Shown: one piece after another, positions 54,428 to 64,000 of the stretch
Numbering within the stretch: the stretch's first letter is position 1
Layout: every line of letters starts with the position of its first letter
Assembly: GCA_022702545.1 (NCBI GenBank)
Contig: JAHRBC010000003.1
Location: forward strand, 1,488,001 to 1,552,000
Direction of reading: 5' to 3'
From: Phycomyces nitens
Lineage: Eukaryota > Mucoromycota > Mucoromycetes > Mucorales > Phycomycetaceae
Length of the DNA: 64,000 bases
Notes under the pieces: generated by a model
What the model was told of the DNA's origin: nothing
The model's database searches: none
The model's input: the letters and a program-made list of their open reading frames with translations, nothing else
Program-made: the position numbers and the translations under genes

Positions 54428-55634
54428 ATGAACATTCCTGAAGAACTAAAGTACATTACACCATATGTCCAGCGTAGCCAAGAGCTTGCAGAGAGAGATC
54501 CGATTGTATCTTACTATGGTAATGTCTTGCTATTACAATCTTATGCTTACCAAAAAAAAATACATAGCCCAATATTATGCTGCTAAGCTTGCAATCGCGA
54601 GAGGTCCAAATAACAAGGACACCAACGCCTATCTGTCCCATCTCCTCGACTCATTAGAAAAGGTAATCTGAATATCCTCAAGAAAACCAGGCTAATTCAA
54701 ACCTCATTCCATAGCTCAAAGTTGCTCTGGGCACAGATAATGAAGCTATTGTGGATGATATTGTGGGTTATGCGCACGTCGAGAACTTTGCTCTCAAGGT
54801 TTTTATGAATGCAGACAATGAGGATCGCGATGGCAATGCAACAAAGTACGTCTTTAAATAACAGAGTCGGTTTAAATATGATCCTCAAACGCATGTCTTT
54901 TTGATAACCATAGAAAGACAGCAAAGAACTTTCTAGCAGCTTCAATCTTCTTGGAGCTCTTAAAGTCGTTTGGAGAGCTTGATCCCGAAGTAGAGGCCAA
55001 GATCAAGTATGCTAAATGGAAGGCAGCCGATATTATGAAGGCTTTGCGCGAAGGACGCAAACCTACTCCTGGTCCACCTGGAGGAATTGTAGAGGAAGAT
55101 GGAGATCTTCCTGCTGTTGCCACGGCACCCGCTGCACCCACTACTGCAGCAGTAACTGATCCTGATGTGGTCCCCTTCCAGACAACTCCTTCGATCTCTG
55201 AATTCCCTAGCCCTCCTTCAAACTTCACTGCTCCTTTGCCTTCGCCCGGTGACCAGTCCAACGTACTCGGGGATTTGCCACCCACTCCTTCTAGCCTTCC
55301 ACACTTTCCAGTTGTACCCACCAATACTGCACCAAACAATGTCAATGTCAATGTCAATGACAGCTACTCAGCACCAGTTTATCGCCAGCCAACCTCGGCT
55401 CCAGCTCCGGCTCCAGCTCCAATCCCTACTCCTGTGCCTGCTTCGATCCCTTCTACAAACAGCTACGCCCCTCCTCCCACTACCGTCACCCCTGCCGCAA
55501 TGGCTGCAGCTCAAAAGAATGCCAAGTGGGCCATCAGTGCACTCAATTATGAAGATATCCCAACCGCAAGAGCCCAACTCTTGGCTGCGTTGGAGCAGAT
55601 TGGCTTTAACCGTAGCAATAATTTTGGGTTCTAG
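54428..55634 (+). CDS. VTA1: Vta1/LIP5 homologue, ESCRT-III/Vps4 cofactor (4 exons, 345 aa)
   Basis: Vta1 stimulates the ATPase Vps4 that disassembles ESCRT-III at multivesicular endosomes. Exons 54428-54518 (MNIPEELKYITPYVQRSQEL), 54568-54662, 54715-54845, 54914-55634; the frame joins cleanly to 345 residues. The N-terminal tandem MIT-like half has RDPIVSYYG, AKLAIARGP, LLDSLEKLKVALG and ASIFLELLKSFGELDPEVE with KIKYAKWKAADIMKAL. A long Pro/Ala/Thr-rich linker follows with PAPAPAPIPTPVP and NVNVNVND repeats. The C-terminal KNAKWAISALNYEDIPTARA is the Vps4-binding VSL domain. Converges with CSN2, whose stop is 180 bp away. Confidence 0.93.
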
Positions 55635-55814
55635 GTCAAGAGCTGTAGGCGAACTAACGATTCTGTGAGAAACATCTTGTAGTATGTAGCTGTATACTTT
55701 TTTTTTTGAATATATGAAAATACACGTTTTATAATTGTAAAATCGCTTACAAGACAATGTTTCCTGGGTGTATTATCTTATAAGCATATAGACTAAAGAG
55801 TAACAAGATTTGGT

Positions 55815-57883
55815 TTATGTTGCCTTTCCAATCACTGTCTTGCCCAGACAGGAAACATTGGCTGACCACTTGTCAATAGCCTCGTATCGAAGAGCATCTG
55901 TAAGTCTAATAAAATGGTTGATTAGTATACGATGAATTAATGTCTTGTATTATCTTACTTTCGGTCGAGCTCAAGTCTAGCATTAACCTGATCAATTCTT
56001 CCTGCAATCTTTTCATTCAAAATAAGCCCCACAAGCAGTTCCTCTACTTCTTCCATGGGGATATTAAGTTGCTAATCAAAGAAGATCAAGTCAGTACAAT
56101 AATGCCACCAATGTCTCGAGATTTACTTTGGAGATAAAGCCGAGATCTATCCGGGTATAGGGCTTGATGAGCTTGATGAGTACTTGGGTACGAATGTTCT
56201 TGAGTACATCATCGATATAGGTTCGAATAAACGGATCGCCCATGATTGAATTGTGGTTTGCTACAAATGATATTAATAAAGCTTTCGTGTCATCAACACA
56301 TACTCTTCAAGATCTTTTCAAATTCACGAATCTCTTTCTTTTGGTAGGCGCTCACTAGACTAGTCATTGCGGCAATTTCCTTGTCATTCTTGTATCTACC
56401 AAGAGGCTCAGTACTCAAAAACTGGCTTCATAAATACTATCTACTTACGGCTTTGTCTCTTGAGAATCAAAGGGATTGATCTGGGACTCGGTCAACATGG
56501 TTGCCAACACCAAATACCTTGTTTTATAATCAGTCTATTTATCCTTTTACATAGAATATAAAATTATATATACTTGAGAACTTGGATACGTTGTGGGCTG
56601 CCTGCTTCGTCGTAATTCTTGAATGATTCAAAAAAGTCTGTCTGGGCATCATCCCATTGTTCTGTTCGACCAGAAAACTATTAATATCCAAACAAAGAGT
56701 CTTTAACCAAAAACCCACTTTCACCCATGTGCATTTTGCCGCCACATTCACGAATGACACCCATAATACGAGGATGGGGAATAGCAGATTTGACATGTAA
56801 GCATTGCTGATAGAGCTCCTATTAAAAGAAAGTGATCAAAAGGGTCAGAAAAAGGGGGGTCTTTTAAGTCTTGTAGATACCTTTAGCTTCTTATTGTTCT
56901 TTGTCTCGGTGTACATTTGGATCTCGAGTGCAAGTACTTCCAAAAGATGGGTTCCCTTGCGCTGATCGTCAGTTCCATCATCTTTCTGACAAGCTGAATG
57001 GAGCTGTCGAAGAATCTATGGGCCAAATGGATTCAGCACCATCCACACCAACAAGAATCCTCTAACCTTGTTCAGTCGACCATACTCTTTGCGATCCAGC
57101 CAAAGCTTGGCCAGCTTGAGATTTGTCTTGACCCACAGACGCTAATAAAACCTTTTAGACTATGCACAGATGTATAGACCACTTGGGTCTCTTGCTTACT
57201 TCATTCTTTGTCTCCAAAAGAGAGTCAAGGGTGGTTTGATAAAACTTTTCCATAAATGACATGTTATCTGCAGTGGACACATAGTCCAGGATATTATTGA
57301 TACTCTTTTCACTGTAGTTGCGAGTGACGGCAGACTTGACATAGGTCAATAGTTCATGGTAGTATTTGAGGGTCTAAAAAAAAAGACAAATGTATATGTC
57401 AATTATGATCCACCAGACACACACCAGTAGTACGGGACTTGCCTCTTCATGCCTTCCAAGCTGAAAAGATATCTTTATCATCTGCTTCAAGGCCTTGAAT
57501 CCCCTTTACAAAACTGTCAACCTAGGCGTCTTTACTTTTTTTTGTTTTGCACATACCAATCGCCCTTTTCTTCCTCTGTGTCTACTACGCTTTGGAACTC
57601 AGAGATCGCACCCTCTGGATCGTCTTCCTTTCGTGCTGTGAAGGATGCAAAGTCATTTTTAGCAATTTGAACCTAGACTTGGTCAATCGAACCTTTGGCA
57701 TTATAGTACTTGTTTTCCAAGTCTACATCGGGCTCTTCGTCATTGCTTCCGTCTTCATAGTCAAAGTCGTAATCCTACAACAATTTAGAGACTGGTTTAC
57801 AATCATGTTTATTTGAGCAAGTAACAAAGATAAACCAGACTTGCCTGATCGTCATCTTCGAGCATAAAATCATCATCGCTCAT
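55815..57883 (-). CDS. CSN2: COP9 signalosome subunit 2, multi-exon
   Basis: CSN2 is a PCI-domain subunit of the COP9 signalosome, which removes Nedd8 from cullins and thereby regulates ubiquitin ligases in nucleus and cytosol. Start ATG 57883 ([13 protein letters not shown]), acidic as usual. Exon 1 ends at 57845 with a GC donor (CAG|GCAAGT), and exon 2 starts at 57774 ([24 protein letters not shown]). Next comes [15 protein letters not shown] after an intron near 57700-57640. Later blocks: [34 protein letters not shown] region near 57000, [37 protein letters not shown] (PCI domain) and the C-terminus [12 protein letters not shown] with stop at 55815-55817. At least ten short introns, which explains the many interrupted frames. 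Confidence 0.92.
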
Positions 57884-58209
57884 ATTGAATAAAAAAAGTT
57901 CAAGTCAAGATATATGAAAAATGACGGTGTGATTTCCTGCACCCGTAACCTATTTATTTTTTTTACGTGTATATAAAATACTTATTTTTTGCAGTGCCTG
58001 TGACGTGAATATTTTTTGAGTTACTTATTACGAAAGAATAGAAAGACACATAAAATGGCTTATAAGAGGGTTTATTTGGATCTAGTAAACAACCAGAGGA
58101 ATATGTCTTTAAAACACATATTTCTTTGAGACTAAATAAGCGGCCTGGATATCATTTCCAAGAATTGGTTCTACAGCATTGAATATAATTGTGGGGGGTC
58201 TGTCGGTGC
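57884..58209. other. Spacer between CSN2 and the small secreted protein gene
   Basis: AT-rich; both neighbours are on the minus strand, so this is the upstream region of CSN2 and the 3' region of the small gene. Nothing else seen. Confidence 0.45.
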
Positions 58210-58498
58210 TTAGGGCATTGGACTATACTGCTTCTCGACCTTGACTTGATACGGAGGTACATCAGAATTGCGATAGTAGATTATATCGCAACAAGCATTA
58301 GACTTGCGTTCTCCCTTTAATGGTTTGAACTTTTTGAGCTGCTTGGACTGCTTGGACTGTTTGGCTTTTTTGCCTATAGAATAAGATTAGCAGCCTATTA
58401 TCCAGTCTTTGTACCATACCGCTGCCACAGATAAGAATGCACATTGAAAGATTGATAAAGACATGCAGATCCCAAGAGATTGGCCTCTTTATAGCCAT
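58210..58498 (-). CDS. Small secreted basic protein (2 exons, 80 aa)
   Basis: A small gene on the minus strand: exon 1 58498-58420, intron 58419-58374 (GTATGG...CTATAG, 46 bp) and exon 2 58373-58210, ending in TAA. The joined frame gives 80 residues: MAIKRPISWDLHVFINLSMC followed by ILICGSG, a signal peptide-like segment, then a Lys/Gln-rich repeat (KQSKQSKQLKKFKPLK) and a tail with NACCDIIYYRN and YQVKVEKQY. The clean intron with correct frame on both sides, and the signal peptide, support a real gene. I recognise no family; a secreted basic peptide is inferred. Confidence 0.6.
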
Positions 58499-59293
58499 TT
58501 AATCAAGAACACAAAGTTGTCCTTGGATCCAGCAATGACAACCATCTATCTATAATAGACAACAGACACAATGATCAAGGATACAAACGACTTGTGGTCC
58601 AAACGCATCCAATCTACAATATTGAGCGGGAAGAATTGATCCGGCGGACTTATGCAAAAAATAGGCCCACTTTTGGAAGGCCAGGCCCCTCTTTACACTT
58701 CTTTATCAAGCACAACATTTGGCTTATATGCCAAGCAGTGTTGACCAGATGCTTTATGGACCATAGTCAAAATGGCATCCTGGACAATAGATGGGCTAAT
58801 CATTGCATACAATTTTTTCTTTTCTTTTTCTTTTAAAAAAAGGCCACGTCACACATAAGGTTTTTGGATTAGAGGTGTCTTTAGCAATCCTGGCTTGCCT
58901 TGTTGGCCCAGCGATTCGTCTTGACATTTTATTTTTTTTATATTTATATATATAATCTATATTATATAATATATTGATACTGACATTGATACAAATATTA
59001 ATATATTTTATTATTTTATATATTTATACATATATATTTGTTCTGATTATTATTTTTGTAAATTTCATCAACAAAAAAAAAGAAGAAGAGAACTCGAGTT
59101 GAAGCTTTCGGTAAGCAAGACTACCATCCCCAAAATCAAAATCCAAAAAAAATAAAATATAAAAAAAAACACACACACACACACTTCAAATCTACCGTCC
59201 TCTACTTGCCCTTTCCCTACCTATTTCTTCTTCTTCTTCTTCCTCTTTTGTACAAATATTCTTAACAAAGGGTATCGGATTGGAATCCAAGTC
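58499..59293. promoter_or_regulatory. Region upstream of Raptor
   Basis: AT-rich, with long TA-rich stretches (about 58940-59050), an (AC)n run (59169-59184) and a CTTCTT tract (59225-59250) just before the Raptor ATG. The ORF 58594-58836 has no family signature. Confidence 0.45.
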
Positions 59294-62200
59294 ATGCCAA
59301 CTGCAATACAGCTCCCGAATCACCATGAGCTCAACAATAACGAAGACGCACGAAGCACCAGCAGCACACTTGTGAGCAGAGAAGCCAACCCAAGAAACGA
59401 CAATGATGTCCCAGACACCACAGGAGAACGGACATCGTTGGATTATGTTTCACCCGTTAGGCACGGCTTTGATCAGGAGATATACGAAGAAGACCTTATG
59501 CGCTTCTTGTTCTTTTCAGAGAAACGTCATGATACCAATGCTACGCCTGCAACCACCACACAGAATGCACTTTTGGACTGGGTAAAGCGCGATGGAATTG
59601 ATCGACATCAGCAACTAAAGAGATGACTTTTATGTTTATAGCGGCTGAGAGAGAGAATCAAGACTGTCTCAGGCAAGCCAACTCAATTTACGATGCTGAA
59701 CAACAAACTCAACAAGCATATATATATATATATACTTATATATATATTATATATATCGTGTAAAAGAAGACTAAACCTCCATAAATAGGTCTATTGGTAG
59801 TGTGTTTGAACATTGGAACAGACCCTCCAGATGTAGTCAAGACGAATCCATGTGCAAAGTTTGAGTGCTGGATTGACCCAACCCTCCTAGTTCCCCTAAA
59901 GTCGCTCGAGGCAATCGGAAAGAATCTACATACCCAGTATGAAAATATCAATGGCCGGACTCGGTTTAAGCCTTCTCTGGACCCATCTGTGGAGGAGACC
60001 AAGAAGATATGCTGTCAAATGCGAAGAAATGCAAAGGAAGAGCGCATTCTTTTTCATTACAATGGCCATGGAGTGCCTAAACCAACAGCCAGTGGTGAGA
60101 TCTGGGTGTTCAACCGCAATTATACCCAGTACATTCCCGTCTCATTATTGGATCTTCAGTCATGGCTGGGTTCACCAGTGATCTATGTTTGGGACTGTTC
60201 ATCAGCAGGCAATATCATCAATGCCTTTAATCGCTTTGCCGAACAACGTGATACAGAAGCCATGCGTCTGGCTGAGCACAACCAAGGTACCCTTCCTCTG
60301 TCTGCCTGGAGGGACTGCATCCAGCTTGCAGCTTGTGGGCCAACAGAGACCTTGCCAATGAACCCAGACCTTCCAGCAGACGTCTTTACCGCCTGTTTGA
60401 CCACTCCAATCGAAATGTCTTTGCGCTGGGTAGTGATGCGCAACCCTCTATTGACCTCAAATATCACCATGGATATGGTACTGCGCCTGCCAGGAAGAGC
60501 GACCGAGAGACGCACTCCACTGGGCGAACTCAATTGGATCTTTACAGCCGTCACAGACACAATTGCCTGGTGTGTCCTCCAGGACCAACCAGAGCGGTTC
60601 AAGAGGCTCTTTAGGCAGGATCTGACTGTGGCTTCCATGTTCAGGAACTTCTTGTTGGCAGAGCGTATTATGCGTTCATACCAGTGCACGCCAATGTCTA
60701 CACCAACTCTGCCCAAGACTCATGACCATCCAATGTGGCAATCGTGGGATCTTGCAGTCGACATGTGTCTCTTCCAACTGCCTGCCCTTCTTGCCGAAGA
60801 AGCTGGAGGTCCAGCCTATACATACAACTCCAGCACCTTTTTTGCCGAGCAGCTCACGGCGTTTGAGGTCTGGCTATCCGAAGGAGCTGTCAACCCAAAG
60901 ATTCCAGAGCAGCTGCCGATTGTCCTCCAAGTCTTGCTCAGTCAGGTCCATCGTCTACGAGCCCTCATTCTCCTCAGTAGGTTCCTTGATCTTGGTCCAT
61001 GGGCTGTCAATGCTGCTCTGTCAGTGGGTATCTTTCCCTATGTACTCAAACTGCTCCAGAGTCCAGCTGCAGAGTTAAAGCCAGTCTTGGTGTTTATCTG
61101 GGCCCGTATTCTTGCTGTGGATCGTTCGTGCCAAAATGATCTTTTGAAAGACCATGGATACGCCTACTTTATCAACATCCTGACTCCCAACAATGCAATG
61201 CTGAGTATTCCCCATGTATCTGAGCACCGAGCAATGAGTGCATTTATCCTGTCTGTGTTTTGTACAAACTTCAAGATGGGACAGCAGGCATGTCTTCGCA
61301 GCAATGTTATCACGGCCTGTTTGGCCCATGTACGGGATCCGGATTCGCTTTTGCGACAGTGGATCTGTCTCTGTCTTGCCCAGGTCTGGATGAACAACAG
61401 CGAGGCAAAGGCAGCTGCAATTGCTGAAAACAGCCACGAGAAGCTGTGTGCATTGCTGTCAGATAGTGTGCCTGAAGTGCGTGCTTCAGCCATGTATGCA
61501 CTTGGCACCTTCCTGGGCGACCCAAATAAGACGGAGCAGATTGCAAACATTGAACACAACATTGCCATATCTGCCCTCTCTGCAATGTCTGATGGCTCAC
61601 CAATCGTTCGCAAAGAGTTTGTCGTCGCACTCTCTCATATTGTTCACCAGGCAGGACCTGCAAAGTTCTTGGCGGCTGCTACCCAGACAATCGAAGAAGA
61701 CCAGTCCCAAAGGGCCCTTCATCATGATGAACGAGCCAAGGTACGGTCTCGTCCTGGGGATTGGCGTCCAAATGGATCCGAAAATCACTTTGGCACCACA
61801 AGCTATGACTCTGTCTACGCTGTTATGTGGAAAGCACTTCTTAACCTCTCGGTTGATCCCCATCCAAGTGTCTCCAAAGCAGCCTCTATAGTTGTTGATC
61901 ATATCAATGCCACTCTTCTAAAGACCACTCCATTGGGCGAGTATGCTTCCCTGGTTGTGCGCGAAAGCATAGAGCGCAGCTCAGAGCACGGCACCCTTGA
62001 CCGTTCTCAATCGTTCCACCACGAAGATAAGTTGGCTGGTGCATCGCCCCATCGCAGACCTGTCAAGCTTACACGCTCGGTCTCCTTTGCGTCTACCTTG
62101 CGCACGATCTACAACTTTGGTAATCTGAGTACAGGTGGTCTTCATGATAACCATTCATCTGGCTCGCGTGATACCTTGCGAGGTAGCAGCCCACTCGCCC

Positions 62201-63974
62201 AACATGCCACCACATTGCTTGGTTCCAACTCAAAGGCCCATGGATCTGTTCGTCAGACTGGATCAGATAAAAAATCAGCAGAGGCTGAACAAGGGCTGCC
62301 ATTAGCATCAACTTTCTATGACTGGAGCTGCGAATACTTTACAGAGCCACAAATGCGTGTAAGTCATGGCTATAAAAGGGCGGTATAGAGGGCTTGGCTA
62401 CTAATTGTACTTAAAATATCGGAAAATACAAATAGGCTGCTGAATCAGATGAACCTGGAAGTGTCGTGTACAATCAACGTAAATGGCGTAGATCACGGAA
62501 CGAGATGATTTTAGCAGAATCAAACGCAACCAAGGGCAGGGCTGGTATGATCAATCAATTTCAAAGGCGTGCTGGCCAACTAAGGAACATGCCTGTGATT
62601 CTGTAGGGACTAGCCGTTGGGAAGAGCAGATTATATCTGTGTATAATGAGACCGAAGCAAGGATACTCTTGTTCCATCAATATGAGTCTCATCTGGTAGC
62701 AGCAGATGCCTACAACTGCATGGTGTAAGAAAAAAAAAATTATACCATGGAAAGATGATCAATGGTTAATGATGTATCTTGTGTTTACTGTAGGGTCTGG
62801 GATTGGAAGACTGGCACTCCATTGAGTGTTATTGATAACCACAATCCACTGAGTAGTCGGATTACCGACATGAAGTTCATTAACGAAGACGATGTGGCTC
62901 TTTTGCTGACTGGATCAGGTGTGTAGCAAATGCCATTGGGGATTGTTGTTGAGACCATAAAGACTGACTGGACTTTATTGGCAGATGATGGTGTGGTTCG
63001 TCTTTATAAGAACTATGATGGCAGTGAGCAAGAGGATGCTATTCTGGTTAGCTCCTGGCGTGCTTTAAAGGACATGGAAAGAAGTAGTCTGAGACAGAGT
63101 GGACTGGTGTGTGAGTGGCACCAGAGTAGAGGCACACTGTTTACAGGTGGTGATGCGCGTATTATCAAAGTATGGGATGCCAACCAGGAAATGCCGATTA
63201 TGGTAAGTGCAACAACATGGATCGTTAAACCGTTCTAAACATGGGTTTGTATTCTATCCAACAGGATATTCCTACTCAATCTACTGCGTGCGTTACATCC
63301 ATCACAAGCGACCAAGTCAATGGCAATATAATCATTGCTGGTTTTGGAGATGGATTGATGGGTGTATATGATCGTCGGTTGAAGGGAAATGAAGCGTACG
63401 TTCAAGATATAGTATAGTTCTTGACAAGTGATTATATTAACTGGTTAAATATCTCTAGTATGGTTCAACGGTGGGATGAACACAAGTCTTGGGTCGCAAA
63501 TGTCCACCTCCAACGAGACGGTAACCGTGAATTGGTATCGGGTGGCCTTGGAGGGGATATCAAGATCTGGGATATCCGTCAGTCTCATTCTTTGATGACC
63601 ATCGATGCCCATTCCCATGTTGACATGACCGCCTTAGCTGTACATGATCATACCCAAGTGATTGCTAGGTATGAACAATGGAAGCCAAGTGTATTTATTT
63701 ACTGACCCAATCTTGAATTGATTACCAATAGTGCTGGTGATGATCAGGTTATTAAGATATGGAATATGGATGGTACACAGCTCTCTACCCTACGCCCGTC
63801 TTCTGGCTTCCTTGGCCAAAGATGCGTTACACGCTCGCTTACATTCCATCCTAATCTTATGGCTCTGGCCACAGGTGCTGACGATGGCTATATTACAGTA
63901 AGAAACAAATATTGACTTTATATGATGTGAATCTAAATACTAATCCCAAACTACAATAGATCTATGGTGCATAA
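59294..63974 (+). CDS. TORC1 scaffold subunit Raptor (Kog1/Mip1), multi-exon
   Basis: Raptor presents substrates to the TOR kinase in TORC1 and controls growth in response to nutrients. Exons begin 59294-59581, 59642-59672, 59789-62358 and 62436-62544, then several smaller exons to the stop TAA at 63972-63974, so the gene is complete. Intron 2 uses a GC donor (TCAG|GCAAGC). N-terminal caspase-like RNC domain: CLNIGTDPPDVVKTNPCAKF, FHYNGHGVPKPTASGEIW (the conserved His) and VIYVWDCSSAGNIINAF (Cys of the degenerate dyad). The middle is HEAT-repeat-like (PEVRASAMYALGTFLGD, SPIVRKEFVVALSHI), followed by a Ser-rich linker. C-terminal WD40 repeats: DGVVRLYKNYDG, GGDARIIKVWDAN, GGLGGDIKIWDIRQ, GDDQVIKIWNMDG. 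N-terminal residues 1-60 are low-complexity. Confidence 0.95.
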
Positions 63975-64000
63975 GCGAAAAAGGCGCAATAAAGAAGGAC

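Noticed and set aside
1..64000. CRISPR arrays, bacterial operons, rRNA genes
   Set aside because: None seen; tandem repeats present are microsatellites or short coding repeats, and gene structure is eukaryotic.

Overview
The window is nuclear DNA of a filamentous fungus, most likely an early-diverging one (Mucoromycota, Mucorales-like). The reasons are AT-rich intergenic DNA, compact spliced genes with introns of about 45-65 bp, typical fungal housekeeping proteins (ORC4, Sec6, CSN2, Vta1, Raptor, eL36) and many decayed Tc1/mariner, LINE and Tnp2-type transposons. The phylum is an inference; no rRNA or organelle marker is present.

Two kinds of region alternate. The first is accessory DNA (about 1-35 kb and 43.5-51 kb). 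It is dominated by one family of intronless genes for large predicted membrane proteins with a signal peptide ending CYAPP or CHAAP, about seven membrane segments and two variable hydrophilic loops. Seven copies are intact (382, 10268, 15831, 19927 and 30583 on +; 45995 and 49778 on -) and one is a pseudogene (5104-6319). Between them lie dead mobile elements: two copies of a 2.3-kb element with long terminal inverted repeats (about 2155-4480 and 32653-34945, in opposite orientation), a 5.1-kb LINE (22.69-27.81 kb), a Tnp2-family transposase relic (28.06-29.26 kb, -) and four Tc1/mariner relics (6.65-7.35, 18.06-18.54, 46.70-47.06 and 50.15-50.56 kb). Long stretches hold no recognisable gene.

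The second kind is a conserved, intron-containing gene set in two blocks. Block 1 (35.3-43.5 kb) has ORC4 (-), a hormone-sensitive-lipase-like hydrolase (+), a DUF6593-like protein (+) and SEC6 (+). Block 2 (51-64 kb) has a LETM1-domain mitochondrial protein (-), ribosomal protein eL36 (+), VTA1 (+), CSN2 (-), a small secreted protein (-) and the TORC1 subunit Raptor (+), whose stop codon lies just inside the window. These genes serve unrelated core processes; nothing suggests a metabolic cluster.

The most unusual content is the membrane-protein family. Copies share promoter elements, look like mosaics of each other, differ mainly in acidic loops that contain short tandem repeats, and two close paralogues stand in inverted orientation on either side of housekeeping block 1. 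I do not recognise an assigned function. A dispersed, recombining family of surface or endomembrane proteins is the working inference.
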